Assembly: GCA_964484185.1 (NCBI GenBank)
Contig: CAZAEQ010000010.1
Location: forward strand, 1 to 64,000
Direction: 5' to 3'
Length of the DNA: 64,000 bases
Origin: F1-120-MAGs238 sp964484185
GTDB taxonomy: Bacteria > Planctomycetota > Phycisphaerae > Phycisphaerales > UBA1924
Position numbers and translations under genes: made by a program. Under the pieces are notes generated by a model. That model saw only the letters and a list, made by a program, of their open reading frames with translations, was not told where the DNA came from and did not search any database. This document shows, one piece after another, positions 43,156-51,800 of this stretch (position 1 is its first letter; each line of letters starts with the position of its first letter).

Positions 43156-43737
43156 ATGTCAATAACGCCGCGGATTTTGGCTTTTTCTGGCAGTACACGT
43201 ACAGCATCCTTCAACAAAAAACTCGTTGCAATAGCCGCGGATGGTGCCCGGACCGCTGGCGCTGAGGTCACACTGCTCGATCTGAGAGACTTTGCCCTGC
43301 CTCTGTACGATGAAGATCTTGAAACATCGCAAGGTCTGCCCCCAAACGTCTTGAAGCTCAAGAAACTGTTCATTGAGTCGCACGGATTCCTGATTTCTTC
43401 GCCAGAATACAACAGTTCGATTTCGGCAGTATTGAAGAATGCCATCGACTGGATCACGCGCCCCAACCAGGGCGAGGCCCCCCTCGCGGGCTTCCAGGGA
43501 AAGGCCGCCGCACTACTTTCAACTTCACCTGGTGCACTCGGCGGCCTCCGCGGCCTGGTTCATCTGCGTGCCATCCTCGGCAACATCGGTGTCATCGTTC
43601 TTCCAGATCAAGTCGCGATCGTCAAAGCTGGCGAGGCCTTTGCTCCCGACAACTCGTTGAAAGACCCCAAACAGGCCGAGATGGTGAAGAAGCTTGGTGC
43701 AACGCTCACCAGGACCGTCATAAAACTCAACGCCTGA
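43156..43737 (+). CDS. NADPH-dependent FMN reductase
   Basis: This 193-residue flavodoxin-fold protein has the phosphate-binding GSTRTASFNKKL at residues 12-23, LPLYDEDLE, and the flavin-contact motif SPEYNSSISAVLKNAIDW. These define the NAD(P)H:FMN reductase (SsuE/ArsH-like/azoreductase) group. It reduces free or bound FMN; the in vivo acceptor (quinone, chromate, azo compound) is not readable. The ATG has only a weak site (GAAAGGAC). It has no operon partner: upstream is a terminator, and downstream are 820 non-coding bases. Confidence 0.92.
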   Translation: MSITPRILAFSGSTRTASFNKKLVAIAADGARTAGAEVTLLDLRDFALPLYDEDLETSQGLPPNVLKLKKLFIESHGFLISSPEYNSSISAVLKNAIDWITRPNQGEAPLAGFQGKAAALLSTSPGALGGLRGLVHLRAILGNIGVIVLPDQVAIVKAGEAFAPDNSLKDPKQAEMVKKLGATLTRTVIKLNA

Positions 43738-43887
43738 GATCAGATCGATCTCGCACAGAACGCAATAGCTCTGACAACCCTCCCGATAGGACTCGCGGTG
43801 TTCCTGCTTCGACCGGATGTTCTGCGCGCTAGAAACGTCCGATGTTGAAAATCTTGTAAACCGAGCAAGAAATTTTGCAAATGGCGG

Positions 43888-43905
43888 GTTTTCTACATAG
43901 AAAAC
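43888..43905. promoter_or_regulatory. Perfect 18-base palindrome, possible operator
   Basis: GTTTTCTA-CA-TAGAAAAC is a perfect 8-base inverted repeat with a 2-base centre in an AT-rich intergenic segment. Such symmetry suits a dimeric regulator. No regulator can be assigned. Confidence 0.4.
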
Positions 43906-43921
43906 ACCATAAAACGCTCAC

Positions 43922-43930
43922 TTATCCACA
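43922..43930 (+). promoter_or_regulatory. Perfect DnaA-box sequence
   Basis: TTATCCACA matches the bacterial DnaA box consensus exactly and lies in the AT-rich part of the gap. I see no cluster of further boxes, so it is not called an origin. Confidence 0.4.
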
Positions 43931-44280
43931 CTAAAAAACCGCTGATAACTCAAAATGAGCCTGACAGGGTGTGTCATGGTGCGCGGCCTCGACTTGCCAA
44001 GCCAACTTTCCTTGCTACATTGTCGACATGAAAACCAAACCCAATCAAACCCGCCAAATTCCTCATCCGTCTGGTGCCAGTCGACGCGCTGCATGCTCTC
44101 CTCCTCGCCGGACTCGCCAAAGTTCACCCCATTCCCGCGCTGGTGCCTCGACCGTCAGGTCGACGGTGACCATCTCCTCTACTGCACCGGCTGCCGAAAC
44201 CTTCCCATTTTCTCAACATCCACACTTCCGACTTCTCAAATCTGAGATTTCAGATCTTCCGGTTCGCCGCCCAATCGACT

Positions 44281-44377
44281 CAGAGTGCCACATTGCCAGG
44301 CACTCTGACTCAAAAGTTGGCATCCTGATCGAAGGGTGCCACGCTCCGTGGCATTCTTCACTTCCGTGGCACCCTTC
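44281..44377. repeat. Inverted-repeat element built on TGCCAC/GTGGCA
   Basis: CAGAGTGCC (44281-44289) pairs with GGCACTCTG (44299-44307). GAAGGGTGCCAC (44331-44342) pairs with GTGGCACCCTTC (44366-44377), with a further GTGGCA inside. It resembles a REP-like intergenic palindrome; the genome-wide copy number is unknown. Confidence 0.45.
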
Positions 44378-44557
44378 AAATTTGCACCGGTCAGTTGATC
44401 GGATGATCAGCAGCATCTGAGATAAATGATTGAGCCTCTAGTTTTTAACCCAGTACGAGGGGTATTGGCATTCCGGAACACCTGGCAAAACTGCGGTGTG
44501 GCAACTGCCAAACCTCTACTTACCAACCTACCGTCGCCCTCACGGAGAACCTGCCCA

Positions 44558-45931
44558 ATGTCCATCAAAAACTCAATTCTCGACGCCGTCGGCAACACCC
44601 CCCTTGTCAAACTCAATAAGGTCGTCGATTCCTCCTGCGCCACCGTGCTGGTCAAGTGCGAATACATGAACCCGACCGGTTCCATCAAAGATCGCATGGC
44701 CGTTCACATCTTGACCGAGAGCGAAAAACAAGGCCTCTTTAAGCCAGGCGCGACCATCGTCGAAAACACGTCCGGCAACACCGGTCAGGGCGTCGCGATG
44801 TGGGCCTCAGTCCGCGGCTACCGATGCGTCTTCACCATGCCCGACAAAATGAGCCTCGAAAAAGTCAATATGCTCAAAGCCTTCGGCGCAGAAGTGGTCA
44901 TCACGCCAACCGATGTCCCTGGCGACAGCCCTCAGCACTACGTCGAAACTGCCAAACGCATCGCCCGCGAAACACCCGGCGCGTTCTACGTCAATCAATA
45001 CCACAACCATCTCAACATCGATGCCCACGAACTTTCCACTGGCGCTGAAATCTGGCGAGACACCGATGGCAAAGTCGATGTCATCGTCGCCGGCGCTGGG
45101 ACCGGCGGAACCGTCTCCGGTATCGGCCGCTATTTCAAGAAACGTAAATCTCCAGCACGCATTGTCGGCGTCGATCCGATCGGAAGTATCCACTATCACT
45201 ACTTCTACACCAAAACCATGCCTACACCACACGTGTACAAAGTAGAAGGCGTCGGCGAAGACATCCTCTGCGATGCCATGGACTACAGCGTCGTCGATGA
45301 ATTCCGCCAAGTCAACGACAAAGAGTCGTTCCACATGGCCCGCCGCCTGGTCCGCGAAGAAGGCCTGTTCTGCGGCGGCTCTTCCGGCAGCAACGTTCAC
45401 ATCGCCGTCAAAATCGCCCGCGAAATCGGCCCCGGTAAGACTGTCCTCACCGTCCTCCCCGATTCCGCAACTCGCTACACCACCAAGTTCCTCAGCGATC
45501 AATGGATGAAGGACTACGGCTTCTTCGGTGGCGATCGCGAACTTGGATTGGTCGAAGACATTCTCAAAGCGATCCCCTCGCGCCCGATCCTTACTGCTTC
45601 AGCCAATACGCCGATCTCTGAAGTCATCGAAACCTTCAAGACTCGCGGCATATCTCAGCTCCCAATTCTCGATGCGAGCAAACATCCGGTTTCAATGGTG
45701 CACGAAGTCGATGTCCTCCGCGGCCTGCAATCCGGAACCGTCACGGGTTCATCGCCGGCAAGCGCAGTTGCCCACCCCATCGGCGGCCTCATCTATCCCA
45801 AGGCCCGCATCGAAGAACTGTTCAGGATCTTTGAAACTGACCAGGTCGGCGTCGTCGTCGATAACAATGTCATCGTCGGGATCGTCAGCAAGATCGATGT
45901 CCTTGATTTCATGAACTCACGGAAGCACTGA
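44558..45931 (+). CDS. Cystathionine beta-synthase
   Basis: This PLP enzyme joins serine and homocysteine to cystathionine. From the ATG at 44558 (GGAG site) it has 457 residues. The fold-type II core carries NSILDAVGNTPLVKLNKV, the PLP lysine in TGSIKDRMA, the NTSGNTGQGVAMWA loop and GAGTGGTVSGIGRYFK. A pair of CBS domains forms the last 120 residues (ISEVIETFKTRGISQLPILD, then FRIFETDQVGVVVDNN). The CBS pair distinguishes it from plain cysteine synthase. The cystathionine gamma-synthase/lyase gene follows after 41 bases, so together they convert homocysteine to cysteine. Confidence 0.93.
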   Translation: MSIKNSILDAVGNTPLVKLNKVVDSSCATVLVKCEYMNPTGSIKDRMAVHILTESEKQGLFKPGATIVENTSGNTGQGVAMWASVRGYRCVFTMPDKMSLEKVNMLKAFGAEVVITPTDVPGDSPQHYVETAKRIARETPGAFYVNQYHNHLNIDAHELSTGAEIWRDTDGKVDVIVAGAGTGGTVSGIGRYFKKRKSPARIVGVDPIGSIHYHYFYTKTMPTPHVYKVEGVGEDILCDAMDYSVVDEFRQVNDKESFHMARRLVREEGLFCGGSSGSNVHIAVKIAREIGPGKTVLTVLPDSATRYTTKFLSDQWMKDYGFFGGDRELGLVEDILKAIPSRPILTASANTPISEVIETFKTRGISQLPILDASKHPVSMVHEVDVLRGLQSGTVTGSSPASAVAHPIGGLIYPKARIEELFRIFETDQVGVVVDNNVIVGIVSKIDVLDFMNSRKH

Positions 45932-45972
45932 CCGGCCGCGTACGCTTGAGAGCATTTCTATAGGAGCCATTG

Positions 45973-47130
45973 ATGTCCGACTCTGCCCAACATCGCTTCG
46001 CCACCCGCGCCATCCACGCTGGCCAATCGCCCGATCCATCCACCGGCGCGATCATGACTCCTGTCTATATGACTTCAACATTCGTGCAGAGTTCTCCTGG
46101 CGTCATCAAAGGCGATTATGACTACTCGCGTTCCGCAAACCCAACACGCAAAGCGCTTGAAGCAAACCTCGCATCTCTCGAAGGCGGCCGTTTCGGCTTT
46201 GCTTTCTCTTCTGGCCTCGCCGCGATGGACTGCGTCCTGCACCTTCTCTCTGCAGGCGATCACATCATACTGAGCGATGACGTTTACGGCGGCACTTTCC
46301 GCCTCGTCGACAAGGTTTACAAGCAACTCGGCCTCTCGGCAACCCGCGTCGACTTCACAGACCTTGCCGCGATCGAACGAGCCTTCACTCCCAAGACCAA
46401 ACTGGTCTGGGGCGAGACGCCGACCAACCCGATGCTCAAAGTCTTCGATATCGCGGCGGTCGCCAAACTCTCAAAAGCTCACAAGTCCGTTTTCGTTGTG
46501 GACAACACCTTCGCAACCCCATATCTGCAAAACCCGCTCGCTCTCGGCGCTGACATCGCCCATCACTCTTCAACCAAGTACCTCGGCGGCCACAGCGACA
46601 TCATCGGCGGCGCCCTCATCACAAGTGATGAACAACTCGCTACCAAACTCAAGTTCTTCCAGAACTCCGTCGGCTCAGTCCCCAGCCCGATGGATTGCTT
46701 CATGCTCTTGCGTTCGACCAAAACGCTCCACGTGCGCATGGACCGCCATTGCAGCAACGCTCAGAAAATCGCTGAATACTTGGCCGCCCACAAGTCCATT
46801 GAAAGCGTGGTCTACCCCGGCCTGAAGTCGCACGCCCAGCATGCAATCGCGGCCAAACAAATGCGAGGTTTCGGCGGCATGATCACCGCCACCATCAAGG
46901 GCGGCATGGATGCCAGCCGCAAGTTCCTTGAGCGCGTGCATCTCTTCTCTCTCGCCGAAAGCCTTGGCGGCGTCGAATCCCTCATCGAACACCCGGCAAT
47001 CATGACCCACGCCAGTGTCCCGCCAGAAAACCGCGCAGCCCTGGGTATCACCGATGGCCTCGTCCGCCTGTCAGTAGGCATCGAAGATGTCGATGACTTG
47101 ATCAAAGACATTTCTAACGCCTTGGATTGA
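45973..47130 (+). CDS. Cystathionine gamma-synthase/gamma-lyase
   Basis: This 385-residue PLP enzyme of the Cys/Met metabolism family starts at an ATG after TAGGAG. Key parts are FATRAIHAGQSPDPSTGAI, YDYSRSANPTRKALEANLA, SSGLAAMDCVLHLL, and the PLP lysine in HSSTKYLGGHSD. The ending ESLIEHPAIMTHASVPPENR fits the lyase/synthase group. Gamma-lyase would finish the route from homocysteine to cysteine opened by the neighbouring cystathionine beta-synthase; gamma-synthase cannot be ruled out from sequence alone, but the pairing favours the lyase. Confidence 0.93.
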   Translation: MSDSAQHRFATRAIHAGQSPDPSTGAIMTPVYMTSTFVQSSPGVIKGDYDYSRSANPTRKALEANLASLEGGRFGFAFSSGLAAMDCVLHLLSAGDHIILSDDVYGGTFRLVDKVYKQLGLSATRVDFTDLAAIERAFTPKTKLVWGETPTNPMLKVFDIAAVAKLSKAHKSVFVVDNTFATPYLQNPLALGADIAHHSSTKYLGGHSDIIGGALITSDEQLATKLKFFQNSVGSVPSPMDCFMLLRSTKTLHVRMDRHCSNAQKIAEYLAAHKSIESVVYPGLKSHAQHAIAAKQMRGFGGMITATIKGGMDASRKFLERVHLFSLAESLGGVESLIEHPAIMTHASVPPENRAALGITDGLVRLSVGIEDVDDLIKDISNALD

Positions 47131-47170
47131 CCGTATCAATTTCATCAAAAGCTGATACCATCCAGACTTG

Positions 47171-47206
47171 CTGATCCAAAGGATCAGGCAGGTGGGTTTC
47201 GCCTGC
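47171..47206 (+). terminator. Two adjacent hairpins after the transsulfuration genes
   Basis: CTGATCC-AAA-GGATCAG (47171-47187) is directly followed by a second stem GCAGG...CCTGC (47188-47206). There is no T-run, so this may be a weak terminator or attenuation-like element between the gamma-lyase and the peptidase gene. Confidence 0.35.
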
Positions 47207-47235
47207 AAACAATTGCGCGACTTGGGAGCTTGCCC

Positions 47236-50200
47236 GTGAAATCACGTTTCCTGTTTTACACATTCATCGCACTCAGCCTCTGCGTTTGCAGCGTATCTTT
47301 TGCTTGGGCCGCCGATGCCCCAGCAACGCCTCCCACCAAGCCAGATTTCGAAACCCTTGCCAAGCTGCAGACCGTGGCCGAGAAGAGCAACTTCGAATCA
47401 ACCGCCCGCTACGAAGAAGTCCGCACCTTCCTGCGTGAGCTCGCCGCGGCGTCTCCATTGATTCGACTCACCGACATCGGCACTTCGGGCGATGGCCGCG
47501 CGATCCCAATGGCACTGCTCGCCGATCCTCCGGTCGCCAACGCCGAGGAAGCTAAAAAGTCTGGCAAGCTCATCATCGCCATGACCGGCGGCATCCATTC
47601 CGGCGAATGCGATGGCAAAGAAGCTCTCTTGGCGCTCGCCCGCGACATCGCGATCCAGCGCCATACGTCCAAAGAAAAGAAAGATGAGAAGACAGATCCG
47701 GCAGCACCTGCGATCGCTCCACTCAATGCGATTGATCTCGACCACTGCATTCTGATCCTCATCCCGATTTACAACCCCGATGGCAATGAAAAGATGGCCA
47801 CCGGAAATCGATCTGGCCAGGTCGGTCCAGAACAAACCGGCCAACGCGAGAATGCCGCAGGTCTCGACCTTAACCGCGATTTCATCAAACTCGAAGTCTC
47901 CGAAACCCGCGGCTTGGTTCGCATGTTCAACCAGTACGACCCCGCAGTCTTCATCGATACCCACACGACCAACGGTTCATATCACCGCTATATATTGACA
48001 TACGACACCAACAAGAATCCAGCGGGCGATGCCGGCTTGCTTGCGTTCGCAAGAGAAAAGATGATGCCGCGGATCTCGCAGAAAGTGAAGGAAAAGCACG
48101 CACTTGACACCTTCTGGTACGGCAACTTTGAGCAAGACCATACTCGCTGGGAGACCTATCCCGATGAGCCGCGGTTTGGTGTGAATTATGTCGGCATGCG
48201 AAATCGACTCGCAATCTTGACCGAGTCCTACACCTACGCGCCATACAAAGCGAGGGTCGAAGCCCAGTATAAATTCCTCGGGGCATGCATCGATGATGCG
48301 GTAGAGAATCGCGATGAGATTCGAAAGCTGATTAAAGAGGCCGACACAAAGGCGACCGGGTCCGACAGCGAAAGCGGAGCCAGTCGAGATCGTCCTCGGC
48401 GCCGCGGCGGAAACCCCGAGCGTGGTGGAGGCGGTGGGGTTGTTGCGCCACCGGCGGCCGATGCACCAAAGCCAGATAGCAATGAGAAAGCAGAGGCAAA
48501 GACCGAAGTAAAGACTGAGCCTAAGGCAGATGCAAAGCCCAAAGAACCTAAAGTCGAAGTGGCAGAGGTAGCCGTGCGATCCAAGCTGGTCGCATCTGAA
48601 GCAAAGGTCACGATTCCCGGCTTCGTCGAAGAGAAACGCGACGGTCGGTCTCGCCCGACCGACGAAACAAAAGACTACGAAGTCGATCTGTACGTGAACT
48701 ACGCCGCGGACAAATCGATCGTTCGGCCATACGCCTACATCATCGCCGCGCCGCAGACCGAGGGCGAAGTGCAGTTCAGCGCTGCAATCGTAAAAGTGCG
48801 AGAGAACCTCCAACGCCACGGCATCAAAGTCGATGAACTGCGTGAAGACCTTGACCTCGACATCAGTGCTTTCACGATCACAAACGTGAAGCAGGAATCA
48901 AGAAAGTTCCAGGATCACGTGCTCGCATCTGTCGAGGCCGAAGCGGCACCTGCGACACGTCGAATCTACGCGGGATCCCTGCTGATTCGAACCGGGCAAC
49001 CCTTGGGAAACCTCGCAGCATACCTGCTCGAACCAACCAGTCAGGATGGTCTCACGGCCTGGAACTTTTTCGACGATTCCCTGCAAGTTGGCGGCGAGTT
49101 CGCCGCCCTCCGCCTCGAAAAATCAGCCCCGATGACAACTCTCGCGGCAATTGATCTTCCTGAAGACGTCAAGCCCAAACAGCCAATCACTTTTGAATTG
49201 GTTGAAGCAGACAAAGGTCCCAACCTCAATGGCTCAGCAGTGGGGGCGGGCGAGTGGATAGATGACACCCACTTTCTGCAAGTGAAAGGCGGCAAGCTCT
49301 ACAACGTCGAAGCCGCAACTGGCCGCGCTGAGCGGTTTATTGATCCCGCACCAATCGCCGCCGCACTCGCGAAGATTTCGACGATCACCAAAGGCGAGGC
49401 CGATGGAATTGCAAATCGAACAAGTCAAAGCTGGGACAAAGCCCGGACTGGTTTTATGTTTGAACACAAGGGCGACCTCTATTACTGCCGCCGCGATGGA
49501 ACTGACGCGGGCCGCCTGACCTCATCCCCCAAAGGTGAAGAACACTGGACACTGAGCCCCGATGGCAAGTTCGTCGCATTTGTCCGCGACAACGACCTCT
49601 GGGTCGTTGATGTAGCATCGCACACCGAGCGAGCGTTGACCGTCGGCGGCAGCGACACGCTGCGCCGCGGCAAGCCCGACTGGGTATATGGTGAGGAAAT
49701 CATCGGCCGCGGCAGGTCGTCTTATTGGTGGTCCCCCGATTCCAGTCGCATCGCGTACCTCGAAATCGATTCATCACCCGTCAAGGTCTATACACTCGTC
49801 AACGACATTCCTGAAGGCCTCAATGTCGAGGGCGTCCGCTACCCCAAAGTTGGTCAGGCCAATCCGACCGCCAAGCTGTTCTCTGTACAAGTCGCGGGCG
49901 GCGAGCCGCGCGAGGTGGAATTGCCAGACTACACCGCAAGCGACATGCTCATTTTAAATGTGGGCTGGCGTGCTGACAGTTCTGGCTTCATCGCCTTCGT
50001 GTCGAATCGATTCCAGACCTGGGTCGACGTGCTCGCGTGTCCATCTGATGCAGGCACTCCAAAGAAACTCTTTCGCGAAACTACGAAAGCCTGGGTGGAA
50101 GCGCCCGGTGCCCCGAGGTTCCTGAAAGATGGGTCATTCCTGTTCCAATCTGAGCGAACCGGCTGGCAGCACTATTACCACTATACCAAAGATGGCGAGC

Positions 50201-51351
50201 TATTGAAGCAAGTAACCGCAGGCGAGTGGGATGCCAAGTCCATCGTCGAACTAGATGAAGACAATCGCCGTTTGTACATCAGCGGCTCAAATGATCAGGG
50301 AATCGGTGACTATCTCTACAGCATCGCCCTCGATGGCGAAGGCGCTGTGCCCCCGCGAGTGCTGCTGACAACCATGCCGGGCTCGCACAGAACAAAAGTC
50401 TCCCCCAAAGGAACATACTTCGTTGATTCATGGTCCGATCCACAGCGTGCCACTCGCGTCGGCATCTACCAGACCGCGGACCAGAAGCTGGTGCGAACAC
50501 TGGATACCAATCCAGTCCGCGATTTGAACAAGTTCATTCTGGGCACGTACGAGCGCGTCCAGATTCCAATGAAAGATGGATTCGTACTTGAAGGCTCGAT
50601 CCTGAAACCCGCCGATTTCAATCCCGCCAAACGCTACCCCGTGTGGTTCATGACATACGCCGGCCCAAACATGCCCACCGTCAATAGCGGCTGGTCGCGG
50701 CGAAGCAACGATGAGTACCTTTGCAACGCAGGTTTCATCGTCTTCCGCGCTGACCCGCGTTCTGCCAGCGGCAAGGGTGTTGGCTCAGCCTGGACAGCGT
50801 ACAAGCAACTGGGTGTCCAGGAAAATAAGGATATTGAAGAAGCCATCAGGTGGTTGTCTGAGAATCCCTGGGTCGATGCAGCTCGCATCGGAATGTCCGG
50901 GCATTCTTATGGCGGCTACATGACCTCGTATTGTCTCACCCATTCCAAGCTCTTCGCGGCAGGCATCGCCGGCGCACCAGTCACCGACTGGCGGGACTAC
51001 GACTCGGTCTACACCGAGCGTTACATGCTCACCCCCGCTGAGAATCCTGAGGGCTACGAGAAATCCAGTGTTGTGAAGGCCGCCAAGGACCTGCACGGTA
51101 AGTTGCTCCTGATTCACGGCATGATCGACGACAACGTCCACCCGCAGAACTCCACGCGCTTCATGCGGGCGTTGCACAGGGCCGACAAACAGTTCGATGT
51201 CATGCTCTATCCCGAAGCTCGCCATGGCGTGGGCGGCAAGCACTATAACCGCATGGTCTATGAATTCATCACGTCCACCCTGGGCGGTCCCAAAGAACAG
51301 CCCCGCGAAGCAACGCCATCATCGCCAGCGCCGACGAACACTGGCCCATAA
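47236..51351 (+). CDS. Secreted fusion of M14 metallocarboxypeptidase and S9 dipeptidyl peptidase
   Basis: This 1371- to 1373-residue protein joins two peptidase families in one frame. The GTG at 47236 follows GGGAG, and a signal peptide ends near AWAA. Residues about 30-360 are M14: zinc ligands in GGIHSGECDG (H121, E124) and DTHTTNG (H243), and the catalytic Glu in LTESYTY (E330). An Arg/Gly and Lys/Glu/Pro low-complexity linker covers about 370-440. The rest follows DPP-IV: a beta-propeller with WVYGEEIIGRGRSSYWWSPD, then an alpha/beta-hydrolase with the Ser in MSGHSYGGYMTSY (near 1224), Asp in HGMIDDNVHP and His in EARHGVGG. All catalytic residues are intact. It probably digests proteins in the periplasm or outside. 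Confidence 0.92.
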   Translation: MKSRFLFYTFIALSLCVCSVSFAWAADAPATPPTKPDFETLAKLQTVAEKSNFESTARYEEVRTFLRELAAASPLIRLTDIGTSGDGRAIPMALLADPPVANAEEAKKSGKLIIAMTGGIHSGECDGKEALLALARDIAIQRHTSKEKKDEKTDPAAPAIAPLNAIDLDHCILILIPIYNPDGNEKMATGNRSGQVGPEQTGQRENAAGLDLNRDFIKLEVSETRGLVRMFNQYDPAVFIDTHTTNGSYHRYILTYDTNKNPAGDAGLLAFAREKMMPRISQKVKEKHALDTFWYGNFEQDHTRWETYPDEPRFGVNYVGMRNRLAILTESYTYAPYKARVEAQYKFLGACIDDAVENRDEIRKLIKEADTKATGSDSESGASRDRPRRRGGNPERGGGGGVVAPPAADAPKPDSNEKAEAKTEVKTEPKADAKPKEPKVEVAEVAVRSKLVASEAKVTIPGFVEEKRDGRSRPTDETKDYEVDLYVNYAADKSIVRPYAYIIAAPQTEGEVQFSAAIVKVRENLQRHGIKVDELREDLDLDISAFTITNVKQESRKFQDHVLASVEAEAAPATRRIYAGSLLIRTGQPLGNLAAYLLEPTSQDGLTAWNFFDDSLQVGGEFAALRLEKSAPMTTLAAIDLPEDVKPKQPITFELVEADKGPNLNGSAVGAGEWIDDTHFLQVKGGKLYNVEAATGRAERFIDPAPIAAALAKISTITKGEADGIANRTSQSWDKARTGFMFEHKGDLYYCRRDGTDAGRLTSSPKGEEHWTLSPDGKFVAFVRDNDLWVVDVASHTERALTVGGSDTLRRGKPDWVYGEEIIGRGRSSYWWSPDSSRIAYLEIDSSPVKVYTLVNDIPEGLNVEGVRYPKVGQANPTAKLFSVQVAGGEPREVELPDYTASDMLILNVGWRADSSGFIAFVSNRFQTWVDVLACPSDAGTPKKLFRETTKAWVEAPGAPRFLKDGSFLFQSERTGWQHYYHYTKDGELLKQVTAGEWDAKSIVELDEDNRRLYISGSNDQGIGDYLYSIALDGEGAVPPRVLLTTMPGSHRTKVSPKGTYFVDSWSDPQRATRVGIYQTADQKLVRTLDTNPVRDLNKFILGTYERVQIPMKDGFVLEGSILKPADFNPAKRYPVWFMTYAGPNMPTVNSGWSRRSNDEYLCNAGFIVFRADPRSASGKGVGSAWTAYKQLGVQENKDIEEAIRWLSENPWVDAARIGMSGHSYGGYMTSYCLTHSKLFAAGIAGAPVTDWRDYDSVYTERYMLTPAENPEGYEKSSVVKAAKDLHGKLLLIHGMIDDNVHPQNSTRFMRALHRADKQFDVMLYPEARHGVGGKHYNRMVYEFITSTLGGPKEQPREATPSSPAPTNTGP

Positions 51352-51383
51352 GGGCCTGATTCCATAACACTGCCGATCACTGC

Positions 51384-51417
51384 AAAAAGCTCTCCGCAAG
51401 AGTTATCTCGCGGAGAG
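51384..51417 (-). terminator. Rho-independent terminator for the metal-efflux operon
   Basis: The stem CTCTCCGC (51390-51397) with GCGGAGAG (51410-51417) is followed on the minus strand by CTTTTTG. It lies 9 bases after the stop of the last minus-strand gene, and may also serve the peptidase gene read from the left. Confidence 0.7.
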
Positions 51418-51425
51418 TGTCTTCA

Positions 51426-51725
51426 TTACTTCTTGGCTGGCGCATGGTCGTGACCATGGTCATCATCTTTCTTGCCATCAGTCTCAGACTTGGCATCATG
51501 TGCGTGGCCCTTCTTGCTGCATTCTTTGCAGATGCCGTGGCCAACAACGCTCAGTGCGGCTCCTTCGCGCACCCACAGATGTGCACCTACGCCATCGGTC
51601 GTGACATAATACTCGGTGGCGCTCTTCACAGGCTGGCTTGCGCCCTGACCCATCATGATCGCGCCAACCGCCGTAAGGGCGACGCCGGCGACCAGGCCTG
51701 CACAAAAGTTCTTGGACTGAATCAT
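51426..51725 (-). CDS. Small exported His-rich protein
   Basis: This 99-residue protein has an N-terminal membrane segment (FCAGLVAGVALTAVGAIMM) and a short beta region with VTTDGVGAHLWVREGAALS. It ends in a histidine/acidic tail (K-K-G-H-A-H-D, then D-D-D-H-G-H-D-H). A C-x-x-C (ICKECSKKGH) precedes the tail. The composition suits a periplasmic metal binder or metallochaperone. It is the last gene of the Czc-type locus, 75 bases after the RND pump gene, and a terminator follows. Function beyond metal binding is inference. Confidence 0.7.
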   Translation of the reverse strand: MIQSKNFCAGLVAGVALTAVGAIMMGQGASQPVKSATEYYVTTDGVGAHLWVREGAALSVVGHGICKECSKKGHAHDAKSETDGKKDDDHGHDHAPAKK

Positions 51726-51800
51726 TTCTGAACTCCCTGTTATGAAACTTCGCTGCGATTCCAGGTCGGCACGCGCCGCCGGATGACAGCGATCAAACTA

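Larger units (their letters stand above)
43738..44557. other. 820-base non-coding stretch with palindrome, DnaA box and inverted repeats
   Basis: No convincing gene lies here; the short open frames lack ribosome sites and known features. Bases 43845-43955 are AT-rich compared with the surroundings and hold an 18-base palindrome and a perfect DnaA box, both listed separately. Bases 44281-44377 hold repeated TGCCAC/GTGGCA arms. The leader of the cystathionine beta-synthase gene occupies the end; GGAG lies before its ATG at 44558. Confidence 0.5.

Noticed and set aside
43922..43930. Origin of replication at the DnaA box
   Set aside because: Only one exact box was found, no dnaA, dnaN or gidA-like gene is near, and the skew sampled around it does not turn from C-rich to G-rich.
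43955..44420. Small open frames in the 820-base gap
   Set aside because: They lack ribosome sites and recognisable features, and they cross the inverted repeats.
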